Positions 33,345 through 43,168 of a DNA stretch of 46,310 nt are shown here, in pieces. The DNA comes from an uncultured Sutterella sp. (lineage in GTDB: Bacteria > Pseudomonadota > Gammaproteobacteria > Burkholderiales > Burkholderiaceae_F). The stretch is taken from assembly GCA_900542195.1 (NCBI GenBank), contig UQNA01000015.1:1-46310 (forward strand), in the 5' to 3' direction. The notes under the pieces are model-generated. The model was not told the DNA's origin, searched no databases, and was given only the letters and a program-made list of their open reading frames with translations. The position numbers and the translations under genes are program-made. The stretch's first letter is position 1. Each line of letters starts with the position of its first letter.

Positions 33345-33911
33345 TTAGCTCGAAGCCTTTAATGACTCGGCGTGCTTACGATGCATATACCCAATCAAAA
33401 TAGCGACAATCAAGGACATCCAAAACTTTCCGAGGACCTGGCCGGCAATAAACTGAACGGAGCCAAAAGCCAAAGAAAGGAAAATTGCGCTGTCCACAAT
33501 AGAACCAATTAACCCGCTCACCATGACAGCCCAAGCAGGCCAACGCTTACGCATAGGCGTGTAAACGATCAGGTCCGCCAATTCCGAGAAGAAAAACGCC
33601 ATCACGGAGGCAATCACAAGAGACGGCTCAGAAAAGAAAGCCGACAGTGCTGCGCCAATGAGAATTGCGTACAAAGACCACTTAACACCGAGCTTGGATT
33701 GGAGACCGTCTCTTAAAACCAAAGCAATACCTGCCATCAAGACACCACTCGGCGCCTCAATCCCAGGCCACACAGGAATTAAACAAGGACCGTCCGGCGT
33801 GCACACCGTCCCTACATTCATTACCACCCAGTTCATTGCCGGAATGGTCAAAATAAAAAGGACGAAGTAAAGCAGTCCTACCTGATAATTTTTATCTGCT
33901 CGCAATGGCAT
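33345..33911 (-). CDS. VUT/YhhQ-family transporter (queuosine precursor uptake)
   Basis: The ATG at 33911 has AGGAG seven bases upstream and gives 188 residues; the frame could extend to a GTG at 33935. There are about six membrane helices. The family signature is FFFSELADLIVYTPMRKRWPAWAVMVSGLIGSIVDSAIFLSLAFGS (about 122-168). YhhQ-type proteins take up queuosine precursors (preQ0/preQ1) for tRNA modification. The position between the hydrolase gene and hemH is operonic. I see no preQ1 riboswitch upstream. Confidence 0.85.
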   Translation of the reverse strand: MPLRADKNYQVGLLYFVLFILTIPAMNWVVMNVGTVCTPDGPCLIPVWPGIEAPSGVLMAGIALVLRDGLQSKLGVKWSLYAILIGAALSAFFSEPSLVIASVMAFFFSELADLIVYTPMRKRWPAWAVMVSGLIGSIVDSAIFLSLAFGSVQFIAGQVLGKFWMSLIVAILIGYMHRKHAESLKASS

Positions 33912-33951
33912 CAACGATCTCCTAACCGGAATCACAAACCGGGGAAGTTAA

Positions 33952-34929
33952 TTAGTGAAAAGAGGTACAAAATTCCCAGGTGCGTTTCGGCAGATAGCCG
34001 AGGCTTCCCGGGAACGGTCCTAATGGATAGCCGCAATGGCCGCCATCTTGCGTATATTCTAAAGTGACTTGCTTGGAAACTTCGCTTTCCATTGGTAAAG
34101 ATTTTTTTCCGACGATAGGATCATTGAGAGCATTCATCGCCAAGACAGGTACACGAATACCTTTAAGCACACGGCTTGAGGAACATTTTGTCCAGTAATC
34201 ATCGGCATTTTTATAACCGAACATCGGTGCCGTAACGAAGTCATCAAAATCATGAAGATTCTTTATTGACTTAATTTTCTCCGGGTCCAAAGTTCCCGGG
34301 AAAGCCAATGCTTTCTTCAGGGCTTTGTCTTTCATGGTATTGATGAAATTCATGTCGTAGACTCGGCTGAATCCTTTGGAAATGACTTTGCTGCTTTCCA
34401 TCAAATCCATCGGACAACAAACGGCAACTGCTGCATCGACATATTTTGTCGCTTCCTCCCCGAGTGTCCCAAGCCAAAACAGCAGATTGTTTGCCCCTAA
34501 TGAAACTCCCATCGAATAGATTTTTGATAAGGGGAACATGGAGCGGACTTTTTTAAATATCCAAGAAAGTTCCGGGACATCAGCTGCACAGTAAGCTCTT
34601 AGCTTTTTGTTATCGATTCCGCCACACCCTCTGTAATGAATTACGAGGCCACGGATTCTATTTACTGCACAAAAAGCCATCAATGCCTCTGCATAATGAC
34701 TTTTAGAAGAGCCCTCCAATCCGTGGAAGTGAACCATAACCGGACTGTTAGGACTGAGTTTATCGGTTTCGCTCCAATCAACCGCTATTACGTCGTCGTC
34801 TGGGGTCGTCCATATTTCTCGGCGATATTGGACTTTAGGTCTAGGGAAGAACTCGGCAGGCACAATTGTCTGTAGATTTCCACCGGGTAACCATGCCGGA
34901 GAAACGTAACCTGAGTCACTAACTGGCAT
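33952..34929 (-). CDS. YheT-type alpha/beta hydrolase
   Basis: A 325-residue hydrolase that begins YVSPAWLPGGNLQTIVPAEF, the N-terminal signature of the YheT / ABHD1-3 family. The nucleophile Ser is in YSMGVSLGANNLL (about 142-154), the acid Asp in AMNALNDPIV, and His in QDGGHCGYPLGP near the C-terminus, so the triad is complete. Text HFHGLEGSSKSHYAEALM and VIHYRGCGG is also typical. It probably acts on lipids or esters in the cytosol; the natural substrate is unknown. First gene of an operon with the transporter gene and hemH. Confidence 0.88.
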   Translation of the reverse strand: MPVSDSGYVSPAWLPGGNLQTIVPAEFFPRPKVQYRREIWTTPDDDVIAVDWSETDKLSPNSPVMVHFHGLEGSSKSHYAEALMAFCAVNRIRGLVIHYRGCGGIDNKKLRAYCAADVPELSWIFKKVRSMFPLSKIYSMGVSLGANNLLFWLGTLGEEATKYVDAAVAVCCPMDLMESSKVISKGFSRVYDMNFINTMKDKALKKALAFPGTLDPEKIKSIKNLHDFDDFVTAPMFGYKNADDYWTKCSSSRVLKGIRVPVLAMNALNDPIVGKKSLPMESEVSKQVTLEYTQDGGHCGYPLGPFPGSLGYLPKRTWEFCTSFH

Positions 34930-35215
34930 TTTTTGAACTATTTTACTTAAGAAAAACGTGAAATTTTACCGCCACAGAGCCTTGTTCCTTCACCTTTGTT
35001 TGCAAAAACAGGTACAACCTCAAGAGCAGAGGCTAAAAATAGATCTCTTGTACTTCCTCCTCGACCTAATTAAGGATGATTTTCCAGCCTGGCGAGCGCC
35101 ATGGACGCTGTATACTTTGCCGAATGTCTTTCTAACAACTCATGAATAGACTTTTGTCCTTTCGAAAAACATTACATCTTCTTAATCCTTTGTTTTGATT
35201 GACTTATTTTAAAAA
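34930..35215. other. Intergenic stretch upstream of the yheT-like gene
   Basis: About 285 bases between the yheT-like gene and the repeat array. A 63-codon plus-strand frame (34958-35149) has no recognisable family and no ribosome site, so I do not call it. A degenerate copy of the neighbouring repeat may lie at about 35166-35188 (GGATTAAGAAGATGTAATG on the minus strand). Confidence 0.4.
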
Positions 35216-35331
35216 TAAACAATTTTCAATCCATTTCCCTATCAAAATTAACATTTTTCAATCCTTTTTTTGGGTCAAAAAATACATTTTTCAACCCTAA
35301 TCACCCCGCCAAAAATTACACTTTTCAATCC
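35216..35331 (-). repeat. Four-copy spaced repeat array next to the glnE terminator
   Basis: On the minus strand, four copies of a unit close to GGATTGAAAAATGTTAATTT (about 22 bases) begin at 35331, 35297, 35264 and 35232, with starts 34, 33 and 32 bases apart and unlike spacers of about 10-12 bases. The unit is itself partly symmetric (AAAAAT ... ATTTTT). The first copy begins right at the T tract of the glnE terminator. Repeats this short with spacers this short are not a CRISPR array. A protein-binding array or a regulatory RNA element is possible. Confidence 0.7.
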
Positions 35332-35370
35332 AAAAAAAGAAAGTGCCGAAAGTTAACAAACGATCGGCAC
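35332..35370 (-). terminator. Intrinsic terminator after glnE
   Basis: On the minus strand, GTGCCGA / TCGGCAC form a 7-bp stem with a 14-base loop, followed by TTTCTTTTTTT. It starts about 20 bases after the glnE stop. Confidence 0.85.
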
Positions 35371-35389
35371 GCTTTTCAAATAAAGATTA

Positions 35390-38260
35390 TTAAATGTCGG
35401 AAGGAAACACATAGTCCCAAGTTTCTTTGACTAAAGCAATCTCTTGAGCAAACTCTTCTCTCTCAACTCGTACAGGAATTGAATCGGGAGCATTTAATCT
35501 AAACTCGTGTTGGAACTTCCTATATCTCCGATAGGCATCGCCAATTTCCAAACCTCTACCTTCCGGGAGAAGTCCGGCTTCTTCCATCATGCTGAGAAGT
35601 TTGATATTCCCGAAGTTATTCATCAGTTCCGGATGTTCACTTGCATGGGCTAAAACAAGGTACTGAACCATGAATTCAATATCTACCATCCCGCCTTGAT
35701 CATGTTTAACGTCAAATAAAGAAGTCGTATTCGGATGTCCGTCCCGCATACGCTGACGCATCTTCAACACTTCTTCGGCGGTTTCTTTCGGATCCCTTGG
35801 CTTAGCCAAAATTTCTTTTCTAAACTGTTCGAACTCTCGGCCGATATCCACATCACCGGCAGAAAAACGTCCGCGCGTTAAAGCTTGATGCTCCCAAAGC
35901 CAAGCACCGGTACCGTCCTCGTTTCGCTCATATTTTTTATAAGCATCCAAGGAGGAAACCAACATTCCTGATTCTCCGTTAGGCCGCAAGCGCATATCGA
36001 TATCAAACAGCACTCCGGAACTAGTAGTAACCGTCAACCAATTCATCAGACGGCGCGCAAAGCGGATATAAATTTTTTCTGCGTCCGGATGATCATCGTC
36101 ATATAGGAAAATCAAATCCAAATCGCTGGCATAGCCGAGTTCCTTACCGCCTAATTTTCCGTAAGCCACAATTCCGAATTTCGGAATTTCTCGGAAAATT
36201 CCCGGGACCGTTTTCCAAGCTTCTTCGATGGCAATTTCTAAGGTTGAATCTGCAAGTGCCGAAAGATGATCTGCCAATCTTTCGACAGAGAAACGTCCCT
36301 CTAAATCTGCAATAAGCAGTCTGAACAGACGGGCATGATGGCACTCGCGCAGAAGGTTCATGCGGGTCTCCTGATCATTCTCGTCAACTTGAGCTAGTCG
36401 GTCTCTCGTGCGGTCCATATAACCTGTTGTATCCACCGGCGTGTAGTCATCAACATAGGTGATGCGTTCGTCCAAAAGCTCATCTAACAAAATAGGATGC
36501 CGAATCAGATAGTCAGTCGCCCATTTACTGGCCCCAAGCACTTTGCCAACCTTCAACATGGCTTGCGGGTACTGAGAGAGCAAAGAAACATAGGTTGAGC
36601 GGCCGGCGATAGCACCGAACAAATTAAAAAACCGCTCAATCAGCTCCTCTTTAGAAATCTTGTTTTTATTCGGAGCAATAAAATTATCAATATTGCTGAT
36701 GACCTTCTTAGCGAGCTTTATTAAACGTTCCTTTGCACTCGGGTTAATCATCCGGAAGGTGCGTAGCCTTGTCAGCCCGAGCAAGGCAGAAGCGACCTCA
36801 TCCGGTTTAACGAAACCTTTCATTTGCAGCAGTTCAACCAATGCAGGGCGCGAAGCCTCATCGCCTCTTTCCCATCCTATAGGCCAAGGATCGGCAGTTT
36901 CATCTGACTTTGTCTGGAAGATAGCATCAAAAGACTCGGCCACAAAGTTGTTTGCCTCTTTGAGTTGTTCTTCTAAAACTTCCGGAGCAAAACCCATCAT
37001 TGCCGCTATTTTGGCTTTTTGTTCGGGATTGTCCGGTAGCAGCTGCGTCTGCTGGTCATCCACATATTGGATTGCATGTTCTAGGTTACGCAGAAAAACA
37101 TAAGCCTGTTTCAACCGCTCTACTTTGGAAGGCTCCATCAGCCCCTCTGTTGCAATAACGTCTAAAGCTTTGAGGGTTGAACGTTCTCTGATCTTAGGAT
37201 TTCTTCCGCCACGAATTACTTGGAAAGTCTGGACAATAAACTCGATTTCTCGAATACCGCCTCGGCCTAACTTAACATTCGTACCGTTCTTTAAACCGGT
37301 AAGCGCTTTCTGCTTGGTTGCTGCTCTGATTTTGGCGTGGAGATCCGTTAAAGCGCTAATCGCACCGAAATCTAAATATTTTCTGTACACGAAAGGACGC
37401 ACAATGTCCTTGAGAGTCTTCGCTTGGGTCTCAAATTGTTCTTGAGACGTAAAAACCGGAGCGCTGACAATACGGCCTTTCGACCAAGCAAAACGCTCCC
37501 AGTCTCGTCCTTGCGTCATAAGATATTCTTCCAACATTTCGGAAGAACCGACAATCGGGCCGGAATCTCCGTTAGGACGAAGCCTCATATCCACTCTGAA
37601 TACAAAACCATCGTAAGTGATATCGGAAATCGCCGGAATAATTTTCTTCGATAAACGCTCGTAAAACTCTCGGTTAGTTAAAATCTTTCTCTGCTTTGGA
37701 AAACGCTCAGTCGGCTTGCATTCACCGTCTTCATCGTAAAAAAAGATAAGGTCAATATCGCTGGAAACATTTAACTCTCGCCCTCCGAGTTTACCCATTC
37801 CCACAACCAGTAAATCTTGCGGCACACCAAGAGAAGAGTGAGGAACTCCGAAGCGTTCGGCAAGTTCAACGGCATGAACAGATACTGTCTTTTGAATAAC
37901 AGCCTCAGCCAAATCCGACATGACCTGCACGACTTCGGCAAATTCAATACTTCCCGTGATGTCTCTTAGAATCAGGCCCATCATGATTCTTCTGCGAAGC
38001 TTTCTCATCACAGTGCCCAAGCTTTCTGCATCTTGATCTTTATCAAGTTCTTCTCGAATTCTGTCTGCCGTCCATCTATCTTCCTGCAGCTGCTGCAGGA
38101 ATCGGTTCCTTTCTTCTCCCTCCTCTCTAAACATAGCATTGAGAGAATTTCTAAAGTAGGACGAGTATTCCCCAACATTACTTGCGGGGATATTCTTGGC
38201 GGGAACTGCGGGCTCCCAAAGAGCAGGTTGTGGCATTCTGGTATTCGCTAAATGAGACAA
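35390..38260 (-). CDS. glnE: Bifunctional glutamine synthetase adenylyltransferase/adenylyl-removing enzyme
   Basis: A 956-residue GlnE with its two nucleotidyltransferase domains. The N-terminal (adenylyl-removing) one has VVGMGKLGGRELNVSSDIDLIFFYDED (about 150-176); the C-terminal (adenylylating) one has VAYGKLGGKELGYASDLDLIFLYDDD (near 700-725). The text LGRGGIREIEFIVQTFQ and GGMVDIEFMVQYLVL also fits. It adjusts glutamine synthetase activity to nitrogen status under PII control. The frame start used here is a TTG at 38260 with AGAAG upstream; an ATG at 38236 is an alternative. It is divergent from yhdP, 81 bases apart. Confidence 0.95.
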   Translation of the reverse strand: MSHLANTRMPQPALWEPAVPAKNIPASNVGEYSSYFRNSLNAMFREEGEERNRFLQQLQEDRWTADRIREELDKDQDAESLGTVMRKLRRRIMMGLILRDITGSIEFAEVVQVMSDLAEAVIQKTVSVHAVELAERFGVPHSSLGVPQDLLVVGMGKLGGRELNVSSDIDLIFFYDEDGECKPTERFPKQRKILTNREFYERLSKKIIPAISDITYDGFVFRVDMRLRPNGDSGPIVGSSEMLEEYLMTQGRDWERFAWSKGRIVSAPVFTSQEQFETQAKTLKDIVRPFVYRKYLDFGAISALTDLHAKIRAATKQKALTGLKNGTNVKLGRGGIREIEFIVQTFQVIRGGRNPKIRERSTLKALDVIATEGLMEPSKVERLKQAYVFLRNLEHAIQYVDDQQTQLLPDNPEQKAKIAAMMGFAPEVLEEQLKEANNFVAESFDAIFQTKSDETADPWPIGWERGDEASRPALVELLQMKGFVKPDEVASALLGLTRLRTFRMINPSAKERLIKLAKKVISNIDNFIAPNKNKISKEELIERFFNLFGAIAGRSTYVSLLSQYPQAMLKVGKVLGASKWATDYLIRHPILLDELLDERITYVDDYTPVDTTGYMDRTRDRLAQVDENDQETRMNLLRECHHARLFRLLIADLEGRFSVERLADHLSALADSTLEIAIEEAWKTVPGIFREIPKFGIVAYGKLGGKELGYASDLDLIFLYDDDHPDAEKIYIRFARRLMNWLTVTTSSGVLFDIDMRLRPNGESGMLVSSLDAYKKYERNEDGTGAWLWEHQALTRGRFSAGDVDIGREFEQFRKEILAKPRDPKETAEEVLKMRQRMRDGHPNTTSLFDVKHDQGGMVDIEFMVQYLVLAHASEHPELMNNFGNIKLLSMMEEAGLLPEGRGLEIGDAYRRYRKFQHEFRLNAPDSIPVRVEREEFAQEIALVKETWDYVFPSDI

Positions 38261-38341
38261 ACTAACTTCTAATGGTACATTTTTTACTTAGAATTTGTTT
38301 AATTTCCAGAACGTTCCACAGGCAAGGAGCCCGAGCAAATC

Positions 38342-41300
38342 ATGGGCAAAAATGAAAATTCAGATCCGGCATCACAGGATCTAACAAATTTAGAAAGAAA
38401 AGGATTTTTCAGAACCCTTTTGTCTTTCTTCGGTTGGACGATAGTAATTCTTTACTTCTTAGCCCTTGGAGCACTTCTTGCTTTTCGGCTTTATGCCATC
38501 CCTTATTTGGAAAAATCCAAACCTTTAATTGAAGAAAAAGTCACCGAACTTATAGGAATGCCTTTTTCTATCGGCAGCCTCAAAGGCGGCTGGGATTTCA
38601 TTACACCAATTATCACTCTAGAGAATATCCAGCTGGGAGAAGTCTCTCCTCTCAAAATTAAGCAGGCTGTTTTAGTCCCTTCTTATCTTTCAATTGCCAA
38701 GCTGAGTCCGATTTTTAGAACGATTTCCATTACCGAACCGGAAATCTCAATTGAAAGGACCGGTAATCTGCAATTTAATATCCTGGGCAAAACCATCGAA
38801 TTAGACGGAATTAAATCCTCCGGGGATTCCTCCTCTTTTGACTTAGATGAGCTAGATCCTCTTTTCCAGCAAGGAGCTATTTCCATCAACTCCGGAAACA
38901 TCAATTACACGGATAAGACAAAAGAGCAAAGCCTGAAGATAGAGGACATCACCTTTGTCATGGATAATTCGCTCCTGACTAAAAAGGCGGCTCTCAAATT
39001 CATTCCTCCCAAAGAGATTGCCTCTCCGGTAACACTTCAAGCGGAATTTGAGCTTCCTTCTCTGGTAAGCCCAGGCGTTGCAGACTGGAATGAACAGCTT
39101 TTCCTTTCTGTTTCTGAAGTCAACTTCGGAGAATTAGCTAAGTGGGCCCCCGACTTCAATATTTCCTACAAAGGAATAGGCAGCGGAGACCTTTGGCTCG
39201 CCTTAGACAAATGGAAGCCTTCTTCAGCTACCTTCATCGGTGCACTCTCCGACGTTAATCTCGTCTTTGACAAGAAACTTCCTCCTTTAACTTTGAACTT
39301 CTTCAAAGGCAAGCTCTCCGGAGAAATAAAAGACCATTACTACAAGGTTTCAACAGACCGTGTGGAATTCGAAATGGCTTCGGGACTAAAGGCTCCGTCG
39401 TTCACAGCTTCTCTAGCTCTAACAACTAATGCAGAGAATACAATCACCGGCGGACAGATTACAGCCGACAGATTGGACATCCAAGGCTTTGCTGCAGCGT
39501 TTCCATCTTTGCCGATCCCGGAGGAATTTAAGAAATTTATTATCGACAGAAAGCTCGCCGGGAAATTGAAAAACGTAGTTGTCGATTGGAGCGGCGATTC
39601 TGCTATGCCCTCCAAGTACAAAGCAAACGTTAACTTTGAGAATTTATCCAGTTTGAGCTACGTTGCCCCGAAAGATAAGGAGTCCCTTTGGATTCCGGGC
39701 ATTAAAAATCTTTCCGGTTCGATCCAAGCCGAAAACGGCACAGGCCAACTGACTCTGAACAGCACCAATACGGATATTGCGCTGCCCGGGCTGTTTGCCG
39801 TCGCTAGCTTCCACTTTGATGAACTGGCCGCTAACGGCAGTTGGGACATCAATGACAAAATCAAATTCAAGATTGACAAGCTTGTTCTAGAAAATAAGGA
39901 CTTAGCTTTCCAAGGGAACGGAGATTACGACTCGACAAAAGGCGAGTACGGTTTTCTTAATGCTAACGGTACGTTAAGCCGAGGAACGGTTGCCTCGGTT
40001 TGGCGTTATGTTCCTCTTATTGCCGGAAAAGAAACGGTTGAATGGCTGCGTTATGGTCTTCTCGGCGGAAGTATTACCAATGCCGTGTTAGAGTTCACGG
40101 GACCTCTCCATGAATTTCCATACAAAGATTCCACACTTCATAAATTCGCTGTCACCGGAAACTTCAAAGACGGCGTCATTGACTTTTACCCTATTAAATT
40201 TGATAAGCCCTCAGCCAAGAATGTGCCCGGAGCCATTTGGCCGACCGTTACAGGCGTAGGAGGAACGATATTCTTCCACGGCGACGGCTTGAGAGCGGAT
40301 GTTACCGAAGGAACCTATCAAAAGGTTAAGTTAAATAAAGCCATCGTAGAGATTCCATCTTACGAAGCCGAAACCGTTCTTTTAACCGTTGATGCATCAG
40401 CAAACGGTCCTCTGCCCTCTTATCTTAACTATGTAAATACCTCACCGATCAAAGGGTACACGGCAGATATATTCGGAAAAGCCAAAGCAACGGGCGACGG
40501 TGCTTTAACACTTGAACTTACCGTTCCTCTCAGCGGCCCCGGAGACGTTCTTGTCAACGGCTCATTCGGAGTCAACGGAGCGGCCATTAACTTTAATCAA
40601 TACCAGATTCCCGATCTAACGGATGTGTCAGGCAAAGTTTTCTTCTCAGAAAAAGGAGCCAATGCTCAAGACCTCATTGCAAAGACGTGGGGAGAAACGG
40701 TTACCGTCGGTCTGAACACTAATGACAAAGGTGCCTTTGAAGTAAATGCTTCCGGCATCATTCCGGCGCAAGCATTAAAGCAAGTTATTCCTGTTGAGTC
40801 CTTAGCTGCGCTCTCAACAAAATATCTGAGCGGACTTGCTCCTTTTGCGCTGAAAGGAGAAATTACATCCAATAAGGTCAACATCCATGTTGACAGCTCT
40901 CTGGACGGTTTAGCCGTAAAACTGCCCGCGCCGTTCAACAAACCGGCCAATAAAAAAGAGCCGCTTGCTTTTGACCTAACTACTTCAAAGGACACCTCTA
41001 ACATTGCCCTAACCCTAGGGACGCTTCTAGACACAAAGATTCTTTTGAAGAATGATGCTTTAGCAGCCGCCGTCATCTCAAACAGCAAAGCTCCGGCTCT
41101 GCCTAAAGAAGGTCTCACGATTGACTTTAGTGCGCCTGAGGTTTCCGTTGCGCAATGGTCCGAAGTTCTTTCTTCTTTATCCAAGCAAGATAAGAAAGAC
41201 GAAAAGAAGGGAGGACAGGCTAATGTTGTCACCATTCCGACTCTTAACTCTATTCGCTTAAATGTCGGCAAACTTCTTATCGACAACTTTAATCAGGAGA

Positions 41301-42328
41301 GTTTCCATTTGGTCGGCAATCAAACTGCTACCGGATGGCAAGCTCATCTTGAATCGAAGGAACTGTCCGGCGATTTAGATTGGCATAAAGCCCGTAACGG
41401 CAAAGAAGCAGAACTTCAAGCTTATCTCTCTAAGCTTTACATTCCTGCTTCTGCCGGCAACTTCGCAGAAGAAACCAAACCGGTTGAAGTGGCCGGAGGC
41501 TGGCCTGCCATTAACGCCGTCATCCAACAGTTTGCATACGGAAACAAAAACCTAGGAAAAGTTGAACTAAAAGCCAGAAACACTATCTCCCGTCAAGGAC
41601 ATTTGTGGCAAATTCAAAAGCTCAACGTCATCAATAACGATGCCACCTTGTACTCATCCGGAAGCTGGCTTAAAGGATTTGACGGTCAGAACACCACAAC
41701 GCTGCTGTTAGATACCAAGATCAGCAATTTAGGACGACTTTTGGAGCGCTTGGGAGCAGGCAGAGTAATTCGCCGCGGAAACGGTTCGATCAAAGGCGAG
41801 CTTTCTTGGGAAGGCTCCCCAATCGGCTACAACGCGAACACCTTCGACGGCAAACTTAATATCGATTTAAAGAGAGGAGAAATCCTGAAGATCGAACCAG
41901 GGGCCGCTAAATTACTTACCCTGCTGTCGCTGCAATCCTTAACTCGCTATTTAAGACTGGATTTTAGAGATTTCTACTCTAAAGGCTTTAACTTCGACTC
42001 GATTATTGGTTCCACCAATATGAATAACGGCCTGATGCGTCTGAACGACTTAACCATGGTTGGAAGCGGTGCGACGGTTGTAATGAAAGGCGACATTAAT
42101 GTCCGCAATGAAACAGAAAATCTGCATATTCTGGTTTTGCCGGACATCAATGCAACCGGAGCTTCCATTGCCTTAGCAATTGCAAATCCAATTGCCGGCA
42201 TCGGCAGTTTCCTGGCTCAGTTGATTTTCAAAGATCCTTTGAGTAAGCTTTTCTCTTTTGAGTATTCTGTGACCGGCACGTGGTCTGATCCGGTTGTTAA
42301 GAAATTGGAAAAACACGATCCATTCTAG
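38342..42328 (+). CDS. yhdP: YhdP-family AsmA-like envelope protein
   Basis: At 1328 residues this is the size and layout of YhdP: one N-terminal membrane helix (about 28-48, GWTIVILYFLALGALLAF), then a very long periplasmic beta-rich region and the AsmA-like C-terminal part (NNGLMRLNDLTMVGSGATVVMKGDINVRNETENLHILVLPDI, about 1222-1263). AsmA-like proteins such as YhdP and TamB are thought to form hydrophobic grooves that carry phospholipids from the inner to the outer membrane. The start has AAGGAG rather far upstream (about 12 bases). The nitrilase and tldD genes follow in the same direction. Confidence 0.9.
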   Translation: MGKNENSDPASQDLTNLERKGFFRTLLSFFGWTIVILYFLALGALLAFRLYAIPYLEKSKPLIEEKVTELIGMPFSIGSLKGGWDFITPIITLENIQLGEVSPLKIKQAVLVPSYLSIAKLSPIFRTISITEPEISIERTGNLQFNILGKTIELDGIKSSGDSSSFDLDELDPLFQQGAISINSGNINYTDKTKEQSLKIEDITFVMDNSLLTKKAALKFIPPKEIASPVTLQAEFELPSLVSPGVADWNEQLFLSVSEVNFGELAKWAPDFNISYKGIGSGDLWLALDKWKPSSATFIGALSDVNLVFDKKLPPLTLNFFKGKLSGEIKDHYYKVSTDRVEFEMASGLKAPSFTASLALTTNAENTITGGQITADRLDIQGFAAAFPSLPIPEEFKKFIIDRKLAGKLKNVVVDWSGDSAMPSKYKANVNFENLSSLSYVAPKDKESLWIPGIKNLSGSIQAENGTGQLTLNSTNTDIALPGLFAVASFHFDELAANGSWDINDKIKFKIDKLVLENKDLAFQGNGDYDSTKGEYGFLNANGTLSRGTVASVWRYVPLIAGKETVEWLRYGLLGGSITNAVLEFTGPLHEFPYKDSTLHKFAVTGNFKDGVIDFYPIKFDKPSAKNVPGAIWPTVTGVGGTIFFHGDGLRADVTEGTYQKVKLNKAIVEIPSYEAETVLLTVDASANGPLPSYLNYVNTSPIKGYTADIFGKAKATGDGALTLELTVPLSGPGDVLVNGSFGVNGAAINFNQYQIPDLTDVSGKVFFSEKGANAQDLIAKTWGETVTVGLNTNDKGAFEVNASGIIPAQALKQVIPVESLAALSTKYLSGLAPFALKGEITSNKVNIHVDSSLDGLAVKLPAPFNKPANKKEPLAFDLTTSKDTSNIALTLGTLLDTKILLKNDALAAAVISNSKAPALPKEGLTIDFSAPEVSVAQWSEVLSSLSKQDKKDEKKGGQANVVTIPTLNSIRLNVGKLLIDNFNQESFHLVGNQTATGWQAHLESKELSGDLDWHKARNGKEAELQAYLSKLYIPASAGNFAEETKPVEVAGGWPAINAVIQQFAYGNKNLGKVELKARNTISRQGHLWQIQKLNVINNDATLYSSGSWLKGFDGQNTTTLLLDTKISNLGRLLERLGAGRVIRRGNGSIKGELSWEGSPIGYNANTFDGKLNIDLKRGEILKIEPGAAKLLTLLSLQSLTRYLRLDFRDFYSKGFNFDSIIGSTNMNNGLMRLNDLTMVGSGATVVMKGDINVRNETENLHILVLPDINATGASIALAIANPIAGIGSFLAQLIFKDPLSKLFSFEYSVTGTWSDPVVKKLEKHDPF

Positions 42329-42346
42329 TTGAGAGATTTTCTGAAG

Positions 42347-43168
42347 ATGCTGAAAATTGCCACCTGCCAAATGACTTCCGGAATTGACTTAAGCAAGAAT
42401 CTGGAAGAGGCTGAAAGTTTTATTCGAAAAGCAGCCATGGAAGGCTGCAACTTAGTCTGTCTGCCGGAAACTTTTGCGTTGATGCCCAGAGTACGGCAAG
42501 ACGTATTAGTTTTTGCAGAGAACTACGGCGAGGGACCTATCCAAGCCCGTATTTCCTCTTTAGCTAAGAATCTTGGAATCTGGATTATTGCCGGGTCAAT
42601 TGCTTTGTTCTCCGACAAAAAAGATCACGTCACCAACACTTGTCTGGTTTATGACCCGTATGGCGCCGTCGCTTGCCGCTACGACAAGATTCACTTATTT
42701 GCCTACCACACGGAAGAAGAACGATACGATGAAGGCTCTCTTTACACACCGGGCCATGAAGCCAAAAGCTTTATTCTTCCTTTAGACAACGGAACCGACA
42801 TCAAAATCGGTCTGGCTATTTGCTATGACTTGCGTTTCCCAGGCCTTTTCCGCCATTTAGGCAGTCCCGATCTCATCGTCATTCCTTCGGCCTTCACGGA
42901 AACTACGGGCCGAGCACACTGGGAGACTTTAGTCAGAGCCCGCGCCATCGAAAACCTCTGCTATGTCTGTGCACCGGCACAAGCCGGATCAAATCCGGAC
43001 GGAAGAAGTTTCTGGGGTCACTCAATGGCAGTCGACTGCTGGGGTAAAATTTTAGGAGAGATGGGGCAAGACGATAACGGTGTTTTTATCACCGAGCTTG
43101 ATCCGAGATTTATCGCACAAGTAAGAAACAACTTACCTGCATTAAATAACCGCGTCTTTTATGACTAA
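42347..43168 (+). CDS. Carbon-nitrogen hydrolase, Nit2/YbeM-like
   Basis: The ATG at 42347 gives 273 residues; a TTG at 42329, right after the yhdP stop, is an alternative start. The catalytic triad is visible: Glu in CLPETFALMP (near 42), Lys in CRYDKIHLFAY (near 112) and Cys in GLAICYDLRFPG (near 149). Members of this group act as deaminated-glutathione amidase or omega-amidase, repairing side products of glutathione or glutamine metabolism. The yhdP-nitrilase-tldD order is common in betaproteobacteria. The stop overlaps the tldD start by 8 bases. Confidence 0.88.
   Translation: MLKIATCQMTSGIDLSKNLEEAESFIRKAAMEGCNLVCLPETFALMPRVRQDVLVFAENYGEGPIQARISSLAKNLGIWIIAGSIALFSDKKDHVTNTCLVYDPYGAVACRYDKIHLFAYHTEEERYDEGSLYTPGHEAKSFILPLDNGTDIKIGLAICYDLRFPGLFRHLGSPDLIVIPSAFTETTGRAHWETLVRARAIENLCYVCAPAQAGSNPDGRSFWGHSMAVDCWGKILGEMGQDDNGVFITELDPRFIAQVRNNLPALNNRVFYD

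Noticed and set aside
34958..35149. 63-codon plus-strand open frame
   Set aside because: No ribosome site, no recognisable family, and it lies in an AT-rich gap upstream of a minus-strand gene.
35216..35331. CRISPR array (units ending in ATTGAAA-like text)
   Set aside because: Units are about 22 bases and diverged, spacers only 10-12 bases, and no cas genes are present in the window.
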